The notes under the pieces: model-generated
What the model saw: only the letters and a program-made list of their open reading frames with translations
The model's database searches: none
What the model was told of the DNA's origin: nothing
In this document: piece by piece, positions 49,237 to 58,659 of the stretch
Layout of the letters: each line of letters starts with the position of its first letter
Position numbering within the stretch: position 1 is the stretch's first letter
Position numbers and translations under genes: made by a program
DNA from: Rhodobacterales bacterium
Lineage (GTDB): Bacteria > Pseudomonadota > Alphaproteobacteria > Rhodobacterales > Rhodobacteraceae
Direction of reading: 5' to 3'
DNA length: 64,000 bases
Assembly: GCA_026400355.1 (NCBI GenBank)
Contig: JAPLPE010000013.1
Span: forward strand, 310,001 to 374,000

Positions 49237-52200
49237 CTATTGGGCGATTTCGGGCGGCGGGCGGCGGAAGATTTCCCGGAACATGCCGGGAGTGAGGACA
49301 GAGAGCGGGTTGACCTTTATCTCGTAGGTGTCATAGGGCCCTTCAAGGTTGAAGTTGAACCCGATCAGCCCCTCGCCTCGCCGCGTCAGCACCTCGCCCA
49401 CGGAATTGAGAAGATAGAACGGTGACAACACCCCCTGAAAATCCATGTTCTTGGTAGCGAGCGTGTAGATGCCATCAAGCGAGATGCCAAGACCCACCCC
49501 TGTCGCACTCGACCGGGTGACCGTGATCTTTTGCGGGTCGATCTGGAAATCTGCCTGCACCTCGTCAAAGACGAGACCTTGCCCGGACAACTGCTGAAGC
49601 GCGCCCAGCACCGATACCGCGTTCAGAAGCGAGGCGAGCGCAGGCGCGTCGCGCAGGCGCAGACCTTCGATGCGCAGGTCGCCGTCATAGGTGCTTTCTG
49701 CGGCTGCCGGAACGAGGCTGAGGAAGAATGAACCGCCCTCTGCTGTTGTGAACAGATCGGCCGACCGCAGGACAGCCCCTGCATCATCACTTTGGACCCG
49801 GACTGCGGACCCGTGTCGGGACGGGTTGACATCACCTTCGACCCTTTGCCCGCCGTTCACGCGTGCCGTGAAAGTCCCGACAAGCTCTCGTCCGGGTTCG
49901 AATGAGGCCTGCATGTCAGTTAACGCAATGGTTTCAGATATCTGGAGGCGGTCGAGCGCCACGGTCATCGGCCCGCCTTCTTCGCCGCTTTCCCCGAACT
50001 CGGCGCGGGTGAAGTCGAGTGTGCCGCCGCCGATTTCGATCGCAGCAGGCCGGTCGCCGCGCCCGACGAAGGTGACCGGCGCATCAAGCCAGCCGTTCAG
50101 GCGAACCCGGTCAAATGTGGCCCGGTCAAGAAAGCCTGCGGGAGTGATCGAGATGGAACCAACTGCGCGCAGGCCCCCCGCGTTGAACGAAATCTCGCTG
50201 ATATCCGGAACCGGGCCCAGCGTTCCCGAGACGCTGAAATTCCCAGCCGTATTGGCGCCTTTGGCCCAGGCGAGGCTGGGCAGTTGCATCCGGAGGCCGG
50301 TCAGGTCGGACGTCATTGTAAAGGCAGGCGGACCGCCTGGCGGCAGGGACAGGCGCAACTGGCCCGTGCCGGCCCCGCTGACGGAACTGTCGGGCAGTCC
50401 GATGTTGAATTCGTCGATGAACCTTTCCGACAATTCCACATCGGCGGTCAGCACCGATCCGCCAAGGCCTTCCGGGCCGAAATCCTGCCGCCAGACCATG
50501 TCAGCCGGGACGATTCCAACCGTCATTGGGCCGGAAATCTGCACGCCGCTGTTGTCGACCTGTACGGCCAGTTCGCTGGCTGCGATCACACGGCCTGGCA
50601 CCAGATCTTCGGTCCGCACATCGGTCAGGCTGGCCTGAATGTCGTAATCCACCATGCCGGGCCCGGTCACGCCACCTAGGGGCAAGCGTATTTCGCCCTG
50701 CACCACGGCCCGTCCGTCGGCAGTGTCCACGGCCAGCCCCGCTGCCTGCATGTAGAAGAACGGCCTCTGGTCCATCACCGACAGGGCCGCCGTGATGGAA
50801 CTGTCCGACCGGATGCGGATGATGGAGAGCGGGGACGGGTGCCGCGTGTCGGGGATCTTCAGGACGGATCCGCCCACATCCATCTCGCCCCCCTGGGGCG
50901 GGGTCATCGTCCCCCGGTCGAGCGCAAGCATATAGCCGTCATCCATGAATTCGACATGCCCCGCCGCCCCGGTGATGGGCGGTTCCCAGCGCAGCGGTCG
51001 CACTGTCATGTCGCGGTATTCATGGGTGATGGCCAGTTGTCGCGGCTGGCCGGGCCGCGAACGGAAGGCGGCGTTGACGTTGAACAGTTCGCCACCCCAG
51101 ACGTTTTCTGCAAACCAGACCCGGGTAAAGGGCCGGAAGCGGAGCGGCCAAAGCTCCATCACGCGTTCAGTGGACATGTGATCCACGCCCACGTCCAGGG
51201 CGATATCCCAGCCTTCTGGCGTGGCCGCGATATCGCCCGTGGCCAGGATCTGTCCCGGTGCGGGTGTCCCTTCCAGGACGGGCGAGTCTGAAATCGCGAT
51301 GTTGCCAAAGGTCACGCTGAAGGGATCAAGCCGCAGTCGGAAATCGACGAAGGCTCCGGGAAACTGCAGGATGGAGGGGTACAGGCCCAGCGGGTTTAGG
51401 CTGATCTCGGTCAGAGTGAACTGGCCCAAAAGAGCGGCAGGCCAGCCGCCGGTCACTTCGCGCAGGTATGCCTGCCCTTCGGCACGGAGGGCGCCCCAAT
51501 CGCTTTTCACCTCGATCTGGTCGAAATTCAGGGCCCCGGTTTGGGGATCGTAGGAAAGGTAGACACGTGCCATATCGAATCCGACCGGCTTGGCACCGGC
51601 CTGTGGTGCCAACGCCCCTGCCGCGATCTTGAGTGCGGCGCTGAGCGGCCCGAGTTTGCCCTGATCGTCGATCTCGACCCGGAAGGCGGCCGAGATCGGG
51701 GCGTCCAGCACCTTGAGAAACGAAAGCGCGGGGCTTTGCATGGCAATGTCGCTTGCCGCCGCGTCCGAAACCGTCATGCCGATCTTGGCCGCAGGGCTGC
51801 CACGCGGGCTTTCGTAGCTGAGCGAAACGCGGGTCACAAAGGATCGGCCAGACAGAAGTGACATATCCCCCGTCAGCCGGGTGACCCCACCCTGCAGATC
51901 AAGGTTGAGCGCGCCGCCATCGACAGTCCAGTTTCGTCCGGCGCGTCCATCGTCAAAATTGATTATGAGGCCTTCGACATGAACGCCTTCCAGTGCTTCG
52001 AGCGCAGGTCGTTCAAAGGCCTGATCGAACTGTTCCAGCAGCCCCACGAACCCCGCCGCCTGTCCCACAGGCGCACTGCCGCCGGTGTCAAAGGCAAAAG
52101 CCAGCGTCCCGTCTTCGTCCCGGCGCAGGGCGATCTGCGCACCCCGGAGCGTGATTTCCTGCACCAGCACCGAGCGGCGGAACAACAGGCCGCGCGGCGA

Positions 52201-52545
52201 CAGGCGCACCTCGATCTCGGGGACGCGGGCAAAGACGATATCCTGTGCGTCCCGCAACACGGCGTCCGTCAGATGCACGACGGGGTGCATGTCGCTCCGC
52301 ATTTCCACCGTGATCGCGCCGAACTGCAGATTGCCGCCTTCCAGAACGGTGGCTGCACTTTCCTCGACCCGTTCCCTGATCCAGCTTGGCGCGGTGATCT
52401 GCTGACCGATCATCATCACGCCCACGACAATCGGCGTGATGATGGGCACAATCAGCAGCAGGAACGAAAACCGGATCACCCAGCGCCAGCCCAGTCGCAG
52501 ACGGTGCCGTGTCGGGGCGGGGGTATCTGGCTCAGCCTCGGTCAT
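49237..52545 (-). CDS. Large AsmA/YhdP-like DUF3971 protein
   Basis: This 1102-aa protein has an N-terminal membrane anchor at about 24-46 (WVIRFSFLLLIVPIITPIVV) and a very long periplasmic beta-rich body with DUF3971 and an AsmA-like C-terminal region (FDEVQADFQIDPQKITVTRS). Proteins of this group (YhdP, TamB, AsmA) are thought to form hydrophobic grooves that move phospholipids from inner to outer membrane. It leads an operon with queA (12-base gap) and diverges from bcp. Confidence 0.85.
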   Translation of the reverse strand: MTEAEPDTPAPTRHRLRLGWRWVIRFSFLLLIVPIITPIVVGVMMIGQQITAPSWIRERVEESAATVLEGGNLQFGAITVEMRSDMHPVVHLTDAVLRDAQDIVFARVPEIEVRLSPRGLLFRRSVLVQEITLRGAQIALRRDEDGTLAFAFDTGGSAPVGQAAGFVGLLEQFDQAFERPALEALEGVHVEGLIINFDDGRAGRNWTVDGGALNLDLQGGVTRLTGDMSLLSGRSFVTRVSLSYESPRGSPAAKIGMTVSDAAASDIAMQSPALSFLKVLDAPISAAFRVEIDDQGKLGPLSAALKIAAGALAPQAGAKPVGFDMARVYLSYDPQTGALNFDQIEVKSDWGALRAEGQAYLREVTGGWPAALLGQFTLTEISLNPLGLYPSILQFPGAFVDFRLRLDPFSVTFGNIAISDSPVLEGTPAPGQILATGDIAATPEGWDIALDVGVDHMSTERVMELWPLRFRPFTRVWFAENVWGGELFNVNAAFRSRPGQPRQLAITHEYRDMTVRPLRWEPPITGAAGHVEFMDDGYMLALDRGTMTPPQGGEMDVGGSVLKIPDTRHPSPLSIIRIRSDSSITAALSVMDQRPFFYMQAAGLAVDTADGRAVVQGEIRLPLGGVTGPGMVDYDIQASLTDVRTEDLVPGRVIAASELAVQVDNSGVQISGPMTVGIVPADMVWRQDFGPEGLGGSVLTADVELSERFIDEFNIGLPDSSVSGAGTGQLRLSLPPGGPPAFTMTSDLTGLRMQLPSLAWAKGANTAGNFSVSGTLGPVPDISEISFNAGGLRAVGSISITPAGFLDRATFDRVRLNGWLDAPVTFVGRGDRPAAIEIGGGTLDFTRAEFGESGEEGGPMTVALDRLQISETIALTDMQASFEPGRELVGTFTARVNGGQRVEGDVNPSRHGSAVRVQSDDAGAVLRSADLFTTAEGGSFFLSLVPAAAESTYDGDLRIEGLRLRDAPALASLLNAVSVLGALQQLSGQGLVFDEVQADFQIDPQKITVTRSSATGVGLGISLDGIYTLATKNMDFQGVLSPFYLLNSVGEVLTRRGEGLIGFNFNLEGPYDTYEIKVNPLSVLTPGMFREIFRRPPPEIAQ

Positions 52546-52671
52546 CGGTTCTTGTTCTGCTCGTCGCGCATGGTACCGCGTCCGCGGAGATTGCCGCGCA
52601 CCCCTTTATCTTCACGCGCCACGGCCTAAAACAACAGTCATGATCGTTTCACTTCTCAAGGACTTCATCCC

Positions 52672-53142
52672 ATGACCACCGTGATCGAAGCGGGCCAGCC
52701 AGCGCCCGACGTTAACCTGCCCCGCGACGGCGGCGGCACCGTGTCACTCTCGACCCTCAAGGGGCAGGCCGTGGTGCTTTACTTCTATCCTAAGGACGAT
52801 ACGCCGGGCTGCACGCTCGAGGCGCAGACCTTTACGAGCGAAGCGCCCGCCTTTGCCGCAGCCGGGGCCGTTGTGCTGGGCGTGTCCAAGGACAGCGTGA
52901 AGAAGCACGACAAGTTCCGCGACAAATACGATCTCAAGATCGCGCTCCTGTCGGACGAGGAGGGCGACGTCTGCGAACGCTACGGCGTCTGGAAGGAAAA
53001 GAGCATGTACGGCAAGACCTACATGGGAATCGAGCGGTCCACCTTCCTGATCGACAAGACGGGCAAGATCACCCGAGTCTGGAACGGCGTTAAGGTTGAC
53101 GGGCACATTGCCGAAGTGCTCGAAGCCGTGAAGTCGCTCTGA
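52672..53142 (+). CDS. bcp: Thioredoxin-dependent peroxiredoxin (Bcp)
   Basis: This 156-aa Bcp/PrxQ peroxiredoxin has the peroxidatic Cys47 in PKDDTPGCTLEAQ. The resolving cysteine five residues later, as in E. coli Bcp, is replaced by Gln52. The only other cysteine is Cys101 in DVCERYG. It may act as a 1-Cys enzyme or use Cys101. It reduces hydroperoxides in the cytoplasm. Confidence 0.93.
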   Translation: MTTVIEAGQPAPDVNLPRDGGGTVSLSTLKGQAVVLYFYPKDDTPGCTLEAQTFTSEAPAFAAAGAVVLGVSKDSVKKHDKFRDKYDLKIALLSDEEGDVCERYGVWKEKSMYGKTYMGIERSTFLIDKTGKITRVWNGVKVDGHIAEVLEAVKSL

Positions 53143-53489
53143 GAGAGGTCAGAGGGGGGATGGCGACATCCTCTCCCTTGTGCAAGACAGTATCGCGGCG
53201 CGTCAGTTTCTAGAATGATCCCTGCATTTGAGCCTTGAGGGATTGTTGACCATGCCACTCATCGTGATGCTTTCCGTTTCCTGCATTGCCAAATGGCCGC
53301 CTGCGACACCATGCCGACCTCGACCTCCACCTAGGGCGCTGTTTCTGAAACTACCGTGTCGGAACGCGCACAGGCGACCAAGCCGCGCCGCACCTAAAGC
53401 CGCAGTACCGGCGGTGATGCGGACGACCTGTCGCCGTCGCGCAAGACCGCGCCCGAGCCGGAACTCAACCGAGGGCTGAACGTCATGTC

Positions 53490-53666
53490 ATGTCCGGGCG
53501 TTTGACCGCCGTGGGCCTTGAGCGGCTGACCCGTTGCATTACGGGCCTTTTGCTTGCCACGGCGGCGCAGGCGGAAACCCTGTCCGCACAGACCTGTTCT
53601 GAAGCTTGCAACGGAACGGGGCACGGGGCATGCGGGTGGCCTGACCGGACGAGAGGCTGCCCGTGA
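53490..53666 (+). CDS. Possible 58-aa secreted cysteine-rich protein
   Basis: A 58-codon frame opens at ATG 53490, with GAGGG about 14 bases ahead. It begins with a plausible signal peptide (LTRCITGLLLATAAQA, cleavage after AQA). The mature part is about 30 residues with four cysteines (QTCSEACNGTGHGACGW, RGCP). Its TGA stop overlaps the GTG start of the next gene by 3 of 4 bases (GTGA), typical of coupling. The start context is mediocre and no family is recognised. The rest of 53143-53489 has only a weak hairpin after bcp. Confidence 0.35.
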   Translation: MSGRLTAVGLERLTRCITGLLLATAAQAETLSAQTCSEACNGTGHGACGWPDRTRGCP

Positions 53667-54493
53667 CTGCGCTGACGCTGGCCGAAATGGCCGTCGAGGT
53701 TCTGACGACTGCGGACGGGCGGGCCAAGACCGCCCTGTCCCGCGCCCATGCCGCCCGCTGGCGCGAGTCGCGGGCCGGGGGTGCGCCGATTGCGCTCGGG
53801 CACTGCTCGCCACCTGACCGGCCTGCGCGGCCCGTCCGGCCGGAACTGCTGTCGCCCCGCGACGTGCCCCGCCGAGGCCCCGGCACGCCCGAGGGTCGCA
53901 TCGCCCTGTTACACGCGGTCGCCCATATCGAACTGAACGCAGTCGATCTGCACTGGGACATCATTGCGCGGTTCACCGATATGCAGATGCCGCCGGGATT
54001 CTGTGACGACTGGGTCAAGGCGGCGGATGAGGAATCAAAGCATTTCAATCTGATGTGCGACTGTCTTGAAGCACTGGGTAGCCATTACGGTGCCCTGCCC
54101 GCCCATGCCGGCATGTGGCGCGCCGCCGAGGAAACGGCGACCGATCTCATGGCCCGTCTGGCCGTCGTACCCATGGTGCTCGAGGCACGGGGGCTCGATG
54201 TGACGCCGGGGATGATCGATGTCTTTCGGAAGGCAAAGGATGCCGCTGCCATGGCTGCGCTGGAAACGATCTATGCCGAAGAGGTCCACCATGTGGCCTA
54301 TGGGTCCAAATGGTTCCACTTCCTTTGCGGGCGTCACGACCTTGATCCCAGGGACGTGTTTCACGCACTTGTCCGGACACATTTCCACGGCGCGCTCAAG
54401 CCGCCGTTCAATGAAGAAAAGCGGGCCGAGGCCGGACTGCCGCCCGATTTCTACTGGCCCCTGTCGGTAGACCTGCCCTCCGACCCAAGGTAG
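53663..54493 (+). CDS. DUF455 ferritin-like protein
   Basis: This 276-aa member of DUF455 (COG2833) has a ferritin-like four-helix bundle with metal-ligand patterns AVAHIELNAVDLHWD, DEESKHFNLM and EEVHHVAYGSKWF. The GTG start follows GAGAGG. An oxidoreductase role with a di-metal site is predicted for the family but no reaction is known. Related proteins are often annotated near cell envelope genes, as here before the M23 gene. Confidence 0.88.
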   Translation: MTALTLAEMAVEVLTTADGRAKTALSRAHAARWRESRAGGAPIALGHCSPPDRPARPVRPELLSPRDVPRRGPGTPEGRIALLHAVAHIELNAVDLHWDIIARFTDMQMPPGFCDDWVKAADEESKHFNLMCDCLEALGSHYGALPAHAGMWRAAEETATDLMARLAVVPMVLEARGLDVTPGMIDVFRKAKDAAAMAALETIYAEEVHHVAYGSKWFHFLCGRHDLDPRDVFHALVRTHFHGALKPPFNEEKRAEAGLPPDFYWPLSVDLPSDPR

Positions 54494-54649
54494 ATCGGCA
54501 GAATACCGCCGGTTCTCTGCCAGTTGGGTGCTATGGCGCTGATGCAGATCAGCAAAAACGTTGCAGGGTGGCCCCCCCCTCTTTAACACCCTTCCAGAGG
54601 TCGGGCTCCGGGGAGGGAGACTGGCCACCAACGGGACGGGACATTCCAC

Positions 54650-55966
54650 GTGAAATCTGGACTGATGCACAAGTTGCATGCGGCGCTTGAACGTCGGCTA
54701 CCCGAGAAGCGGCTTTTCCTGCGCTCGGACACGGAAACTCGGTTCATCCGGCTCTCTTCGGAAAAGCAACTCATTGCCTGGATCGGTTCGACGCTTCTTG
54801 TGGGCTGGACCATCATGGCGACGGCAATCTTGCTGATGGATTCGATCGGGGCCGGGAATTTCCGGGCTCAGGCGCAGCGGGACAAGCAGGTCTATGAGGC
54901 CCGGCTGAACGACATGGCAGCCGAACGAGACCTGCGCGCAACCGAGGCCGTGGCGGCGCAGGAACGCTTCAGCGCCGCGCTGGAACAGATTTCCGTGATG
55001 CAGAGCGCGCTTCTGGCATCTGAGGACCGCAACCGCGAACTCGAGACCGGGATGGAGGCGGTCTATGCCACGCTCCGCGACTCGATGAAGGAACGGGACA
55101 TTGCCCGTGCGGAGGCGAACCAACTTCAGGCGGCGCTGGACGGCAGCGATGTGACAACCAGCGGAATGGCGTCAGACGAACTGACCAGCACATTGAGTAT
55201 CCTGTCCGAAGCGCTGGCCCAGACCGCTGTCGAACGCGACATGACGGTGGCCGACGCTCAAGCGGCGCTGGATCATGCGGCCGAACTCGATCTTGAGCTC
55301 AGACTGATGCAGGACCGCAATCAGGAGATCTTTGGCCAACTTGAAGAGGCGATGCTCGTATCGGTCGAACCGCTGGACGACATGTTCCGCGCGGCGGGTC
55401 TTGATACGGACGAGCTTCTGGACGAGGTGCGGAGCGGTTATTCCGGCAGTGGCGGCCCGCTGACCCCGCTCCAGTTTTCGACAAGCGGCGGCATGCCAGA
55501 CCCTGATACGATGCGGGCGAATTCGATCCTGAGTTCAATGGACCGGATCAACATTTACCGGATCGTGGCTGAACGCGCCCCTTTCGTTCTGCCCGTCCAT
55601 GACTCATTCCGCTATACTTCGGGCTTTGGGTCACGCTGGGGCAGGATGCACGAAGGCGTGGATTTCGCGGCCCCCGTGGGCACACCGATCTATTCGACTG
55701 CGGATGGCACCGTGATCTATGCCGGCTGGCTGTCGGGCTATGGGCGGCTGATCAAGATACAGCACGATTTCGGGATCGAGACGCGTTACGGACATTTGAG
55801 CGCAATCCGGGTCGACGTAGGCCAAAGGGTCTCGCGCGGAGAGCGGATCGGTGATATGGGAAATTCGGGACGTTCGACCGGCCCGCATCTGCACTACGAG
55901 ATCCGCGTCAACGGTCAGGCACTCAACCCCATGATCTATATAAGAGCTGGAAGCGATGTTTTCTAA
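54650..55966 (+). CDS. M23 (LytM) peptidoglycan endopeptidase
   Basis: This 438-aa protein has a short cytoplasmic part, one membrane helix (about 43-64), a periplasmic coiled coil (about 75-240) and a C-terminal LytM domain. The zinc site is complete: RMHEGVDFAAP (His near 334, Asp near 338) and GPHLHYEIRVNG near 412. It should therefore be an active endopeptidase. The start is GTG at 54650. The stop overlaps the bactofilin gene by 11 bases. Confidence 0.92.
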   Translation: MKSGLMHKLHAALERRLPEKRLFLRSDTETRFIRLSSEKQLIAWIGSTLLVGWTIMATAILLMDSIGAGNFRAQAQRDKQVYEARLNDMAAERDLRATEAVAAQERFSAALEQISVMQSALLASEDRNRELETGMEAVYATLRDSMKERDIARAEANQLQAALDGSDVTTSGMASDELTSTLSILSEALAQTAVERDMTVADAQAALDHAAELDLELRLMQDRNQEIFGQLEEAMLVSVEPLDDMFRAAGLDTDELLDEVRSGYSGSGGPLTPLQFSTSGGMPDPDTMRANSILSSMDRINIYRIVAERAPFVLPVHDSFRYTSGFGSRWGRMHEGVDFAAPVGTPIYSTADGTVIYAGWLSGYGRLIKIQHDFGIETRYGHLSAIRVDVGQRVSRGERIGDMGNSGRSTGPHLHYEIRVNGQALNPMIYIRAGSDVF

Positions 55967-56462
55967 GAGCAAAATCAACGAGCCCGGCCCCAAGGCCGCC
56001 GAGACCCCCGCAACCCCGGCACCCGCGTCCGGAACCGTTGTCGGTGGCGCGACGGATTACCGCCCCGCCGCGCCCAAGGCAAAGCCGCCCGCATCGATTC
56101 TCTCTTCGGATCTGCACATCAAGGGCAACCTGAAGACGACCGGCGATATCCAGATCGAAGGTCAGGTGGACGGTGATATCCGCGCCCACCTGCTGACCAT
56201 CGGCGAAGGAGCGATTGTCAAGGGCGAACTGGTTGCAGACGATGTGGTCATCAACGGCAGGATCATCGGCCGCGTCCGTGGCCTCAAAGTGCGACTGACC
56301 TCAACCGCGCGGGTCGAGGGCGACATCATCCACAAGACGATCGCCATCGAATCTGGTGCCCATTTTGAAGGCTCGGTGCAGCGCCAGGAAGACCCGCTTA
56401 GCACGACCGGCGCGCAAAAGACCTTGCCCAAGCCGACGATGCCGACAGATTCGAACGGCTGA
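55956..56462 (+). CDS. Bactofilin
   Basis: This 168-aa polymer-forming cytoskeletal protein has a Pro/Ala-rich N-terminal tail (about 1-45), a right-handed beta-helix domain at about 48-140 (LHIKGNLKTTGDIQIEGQVD, GDIIHKTIAIESGAHFEGSV) and a short polar tail. The overlap with the M23 gene matches the known bactofilin/M23 pairs that steer local cell wall synthesis and shape. Confidence 0.93.
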   Translation: MFSKSKINEPGPKAAETPATPAPASGTVVGGATDYRPAAPKAKPPASILSSDLHIKGNLKTTGDIQIEGQVDGDIRAHLLTIGEGAIVKGELVADDVVINGRIIGRVRGLKVRLTSTARVEGDIIHKTIAIESGAHFEGSVQRQEDPLSTTGAQKTLPKPTMPTDSNG

Positions 56463-56532
56463 TCTGACGGATTGGACAGTTTTCCGGGCGTTGCGGTGAT
56501 CACGCGGCGCCCTTGTCTATCGGGGCGACTGG

Positions 56533-57219
56533 ATGGCGCGCAGGACCATCACCTTTGATCCCGCAGCCTTTGTACACGACCACCTGCCCCTTGCCCCGGT
56601 CGAAGGCCTGCTCGGCCTGTTTCTGCATCGCGCCACACCGCAAAGCGGGATCGGGCGGCTGGTCGGCCCAGGTGCCCCTGCACCCTATTGGGCCTATGTC
56701 TGGGCCGGGAGACTGGCTCTTGCGCATCTTGTCCGCTGCTTTCCCCAACTGATCAAAGGCCGGGTCGTGATGGACCTTGGTGCGGGTTGGGGCATTGTCG
56801 GCATCGTGGCCGCACAGGCCGGGGCCGCTCAGGCCGGGGCCGCTTCGGTCATTGCCGCCGATATCGACCCTGTTGCACGAGTGGTCACCGCTCTGAATGC
56901 AGAAGCCAATGGGATTCAGGTGGAAGTCGGGGAAGACGACTACCTGTCCCATCCGGAGCGGATCGGGGCGACGGGGGCAGAGGTCATCCTTGCGGGCGAT
57001 CTGTTCCATGACTCGGCTTTGGCCCGGTGATCATTTGAAGCGTTGACTGCAGTCCGAGATGCCGGTTTGGCCGTGCTGATCGGCGATCCGGGGCGGACGG
57101 CGCTACCGTTTGCTCAGCTTGTTCTGCTGGCCGAATACCCCGTGATGGACATTGGCAGCCGGACCGAAAGCTCGCCTGCAAGGGGACTTGTCCTGACCCT
57201 GCCGCCGAATGCCCCCTGA
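56533..57219 (+). pseudogene. SAM-dependent methyltransferase interrupted by one TGA
   Basis: The first 165 codons show a class I methyltransferase of the ETFB-lysine/Nnt1 type: VMDLGAGWGIVGIVAAQAG, ASVIAADIDP and EVILAGDLFHD. A TGA at 57028-57030 stops it. The same frame then continues SFEALTAVRDAGLAVLIGDP and GLVLTLPPNAP to a TGA at 57217, exactly the expected C-terminus. One base change explains the break. The stump lacks the last core strands, so it is probably inactive. Confidence 0.8.
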
Positions 57220-57348
57220 TTCCGCTACACTCGACGGCGCTGGCTCTTGGCGGGACCAGAAGGGAAACAGTGCGCCGACTCCGCTCCGGGCACGACAGAA
57301 GTGCCCCCGGTTAGAACCGTTGTTCGCCAAAGCCAGAGGGAATCTGGC

Positions 57349-57501
57349 ATGTCCGCAACCCAACTGCATATCAACCCCGAGAAGCTGAGCATCGAAACCA
57401 CCGCAGCACGCGCCCTTGGGAAGGAATCTGCCGCGACCTATCAGTTGGCCCTGCCCTATCCGCATGGCAGCTTTGGCAGCTTCATCCCCCGAAACACTTG
57501 A
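57349..57501 (+). CDS. Short hypothetical frame in a decayed stretch
   Basis: A 50-codon frame starts at ATG 57349 after AGAGGGA (MSATQLHINPEKLSIETTAA). Another frame just beyond carries LRPLFEAEDMFNRPLEKLKT without a start. I recognise neither. The whole stretch 57220-57828 looks like remains of lost genes, with nothing else I can support. Confidence 0.25.
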   Translation: MSATQLHINPEKLSIETTAARALGKESAATYQLALPYPHGSFGSFIPRNT

Positions 57502-57828
57502 CGGCGTGCGCTGGGAGTTGCGGCCTCTGTTCGAGGCCGAGGACATGTTCAACCGGCCGCTGGAGAAGCTGAAGACAAGCCAAATCCCTGAGCGCATGTC
57601 CATCGCGCTTTGCCACCAGACCGCGACATGGGGTTCGACGCGGAGCGAGTACCCTGTTCTAGCCCCGCCCCGGCACGGTGGAAAAGCCCGACCAGCTTGA
57701 GGCGCGGCATGGGGTGATGCGGGAAGTGGGGCCGCCTTTGAAATACCGCCGACTTGGGCACAGGCTGCTCAAGATCGGGATCTGAGGGTAAGGGCTGGCA
57801 CCCGCAGTGTTCTTGCCCGGATGAAACC

Positions 57829-58608
57829 TCAGACTGGGTCGTAGAGCGCGCGCCTGTATAGGTGCCATGTCGCATGGCCCAGCACAGGCAAGACGACGAA
57901 CAGACCGAGGAACCAAGGTATCAGCGCGATAAGCGTCAGGATCGCGATCATGAAGGCCCAGAGTGTCATGACAGGAAGGTTTTCACTGACAGTGCGGATC
58001 GACAGCAGCATGGCCGAAATGAAGTCGACCTCCTTTTCCAGCAGAAGCGGCAGGCTGACCACCGTCATCGCAAAGAGAAGAAAAGCGAGTACTCCGCCCA
58101 CAACCAGCTCGACGGCGATCATGGTCAGGCCCTGCTGGGTCAGGAACATGTCCCATCCGCTTGAGACATTGGTCGCGGTTGAAAGGCCCATGAAGAGCGC
58201 AAAGATCAAATGAGAAAGGAAGGTCCAGAACAGGAAGTAGATCACGATTATCGCGCCCATCCAGGGAATCTGCCGCCCGCGTTCGGACCAGACGACGCCC
58301 AGAACCTCGGACCAGATCAGTTCCTGACCGTCTTCGAGACGACGGCTGACCTCGTATAGCCCCACGGCGGCAAAGGGGGCGGCAAGCGGAAAGCCAAGGC
58401 TGGTGGCCAGAGTCCATGTGACCGTTCCGGCGCCAAGCCAGATCATCAGGAAACCACCAACGACATAGACCGCCGAGAAGAAGAGCCCGAATTGCGGCGC
58501 GCGGCGAAAATCGTCGAGTCCGGCCTTGAGCGCAGCCCAAAGTTCCATCACGGTGACCTCTCCGACAAGGGGCAGCGGGGATGCTTCGGGTAAGCTGGTA
58601 TCGGTCAT
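57829..58608 (-). CDS. DUF2189 family membrane protein
   Basis: This 259-aa inner-membrane protein has about six spans (FGLFFSAVYVVGGFLMIWLG, IPWMGAIIVIYFLFWTFLSH, ELVVGGVLAFLLFAMTVVSL and others). It shows the DUF2189 pattern with WAALKAGLDDFRRAPQFGLF at the start and LPVLGHATWHLYRRAL at the end. The family is uncharacterised. Confidence 0.88.
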   Translation of the reverse strand: MTDTSLPEASPLPLVGEVTVMELWAALKAGLDDFRRAPQFGLFFSAVYVVGGFLMIWLGAGTVTWTLATSLGFPLAAPFAAVGLYEVSRRLEDGQELIWSEVLGVVWSERGRQIPWMGAIIVIYFLFWTFLSHLIFALFMGLSTATNVSSGWDMFLTQQGLTMIAVELVVGGVLAFLLFAMTVVSLPLLLEKEVDFISAMLLSIRTVSENLPVMTLWAFMIAILTLIALIPWFLGLFVVLPVLGHATWHLYRRALYDPV

Positions 58609-58659
58609 GGCAGATCCTCCCTGCCTCTGATTCCGCGCCTTGGCAGGCCTTGTGTCAAG

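Noticed and set aside
57028-57030. TGA as a possible selenocysteine codon
   Set aside because: No SECIS-like hairpin directly follows, and the family has no Cys at this non-catalytic position. A nonsense mutation is simpler.
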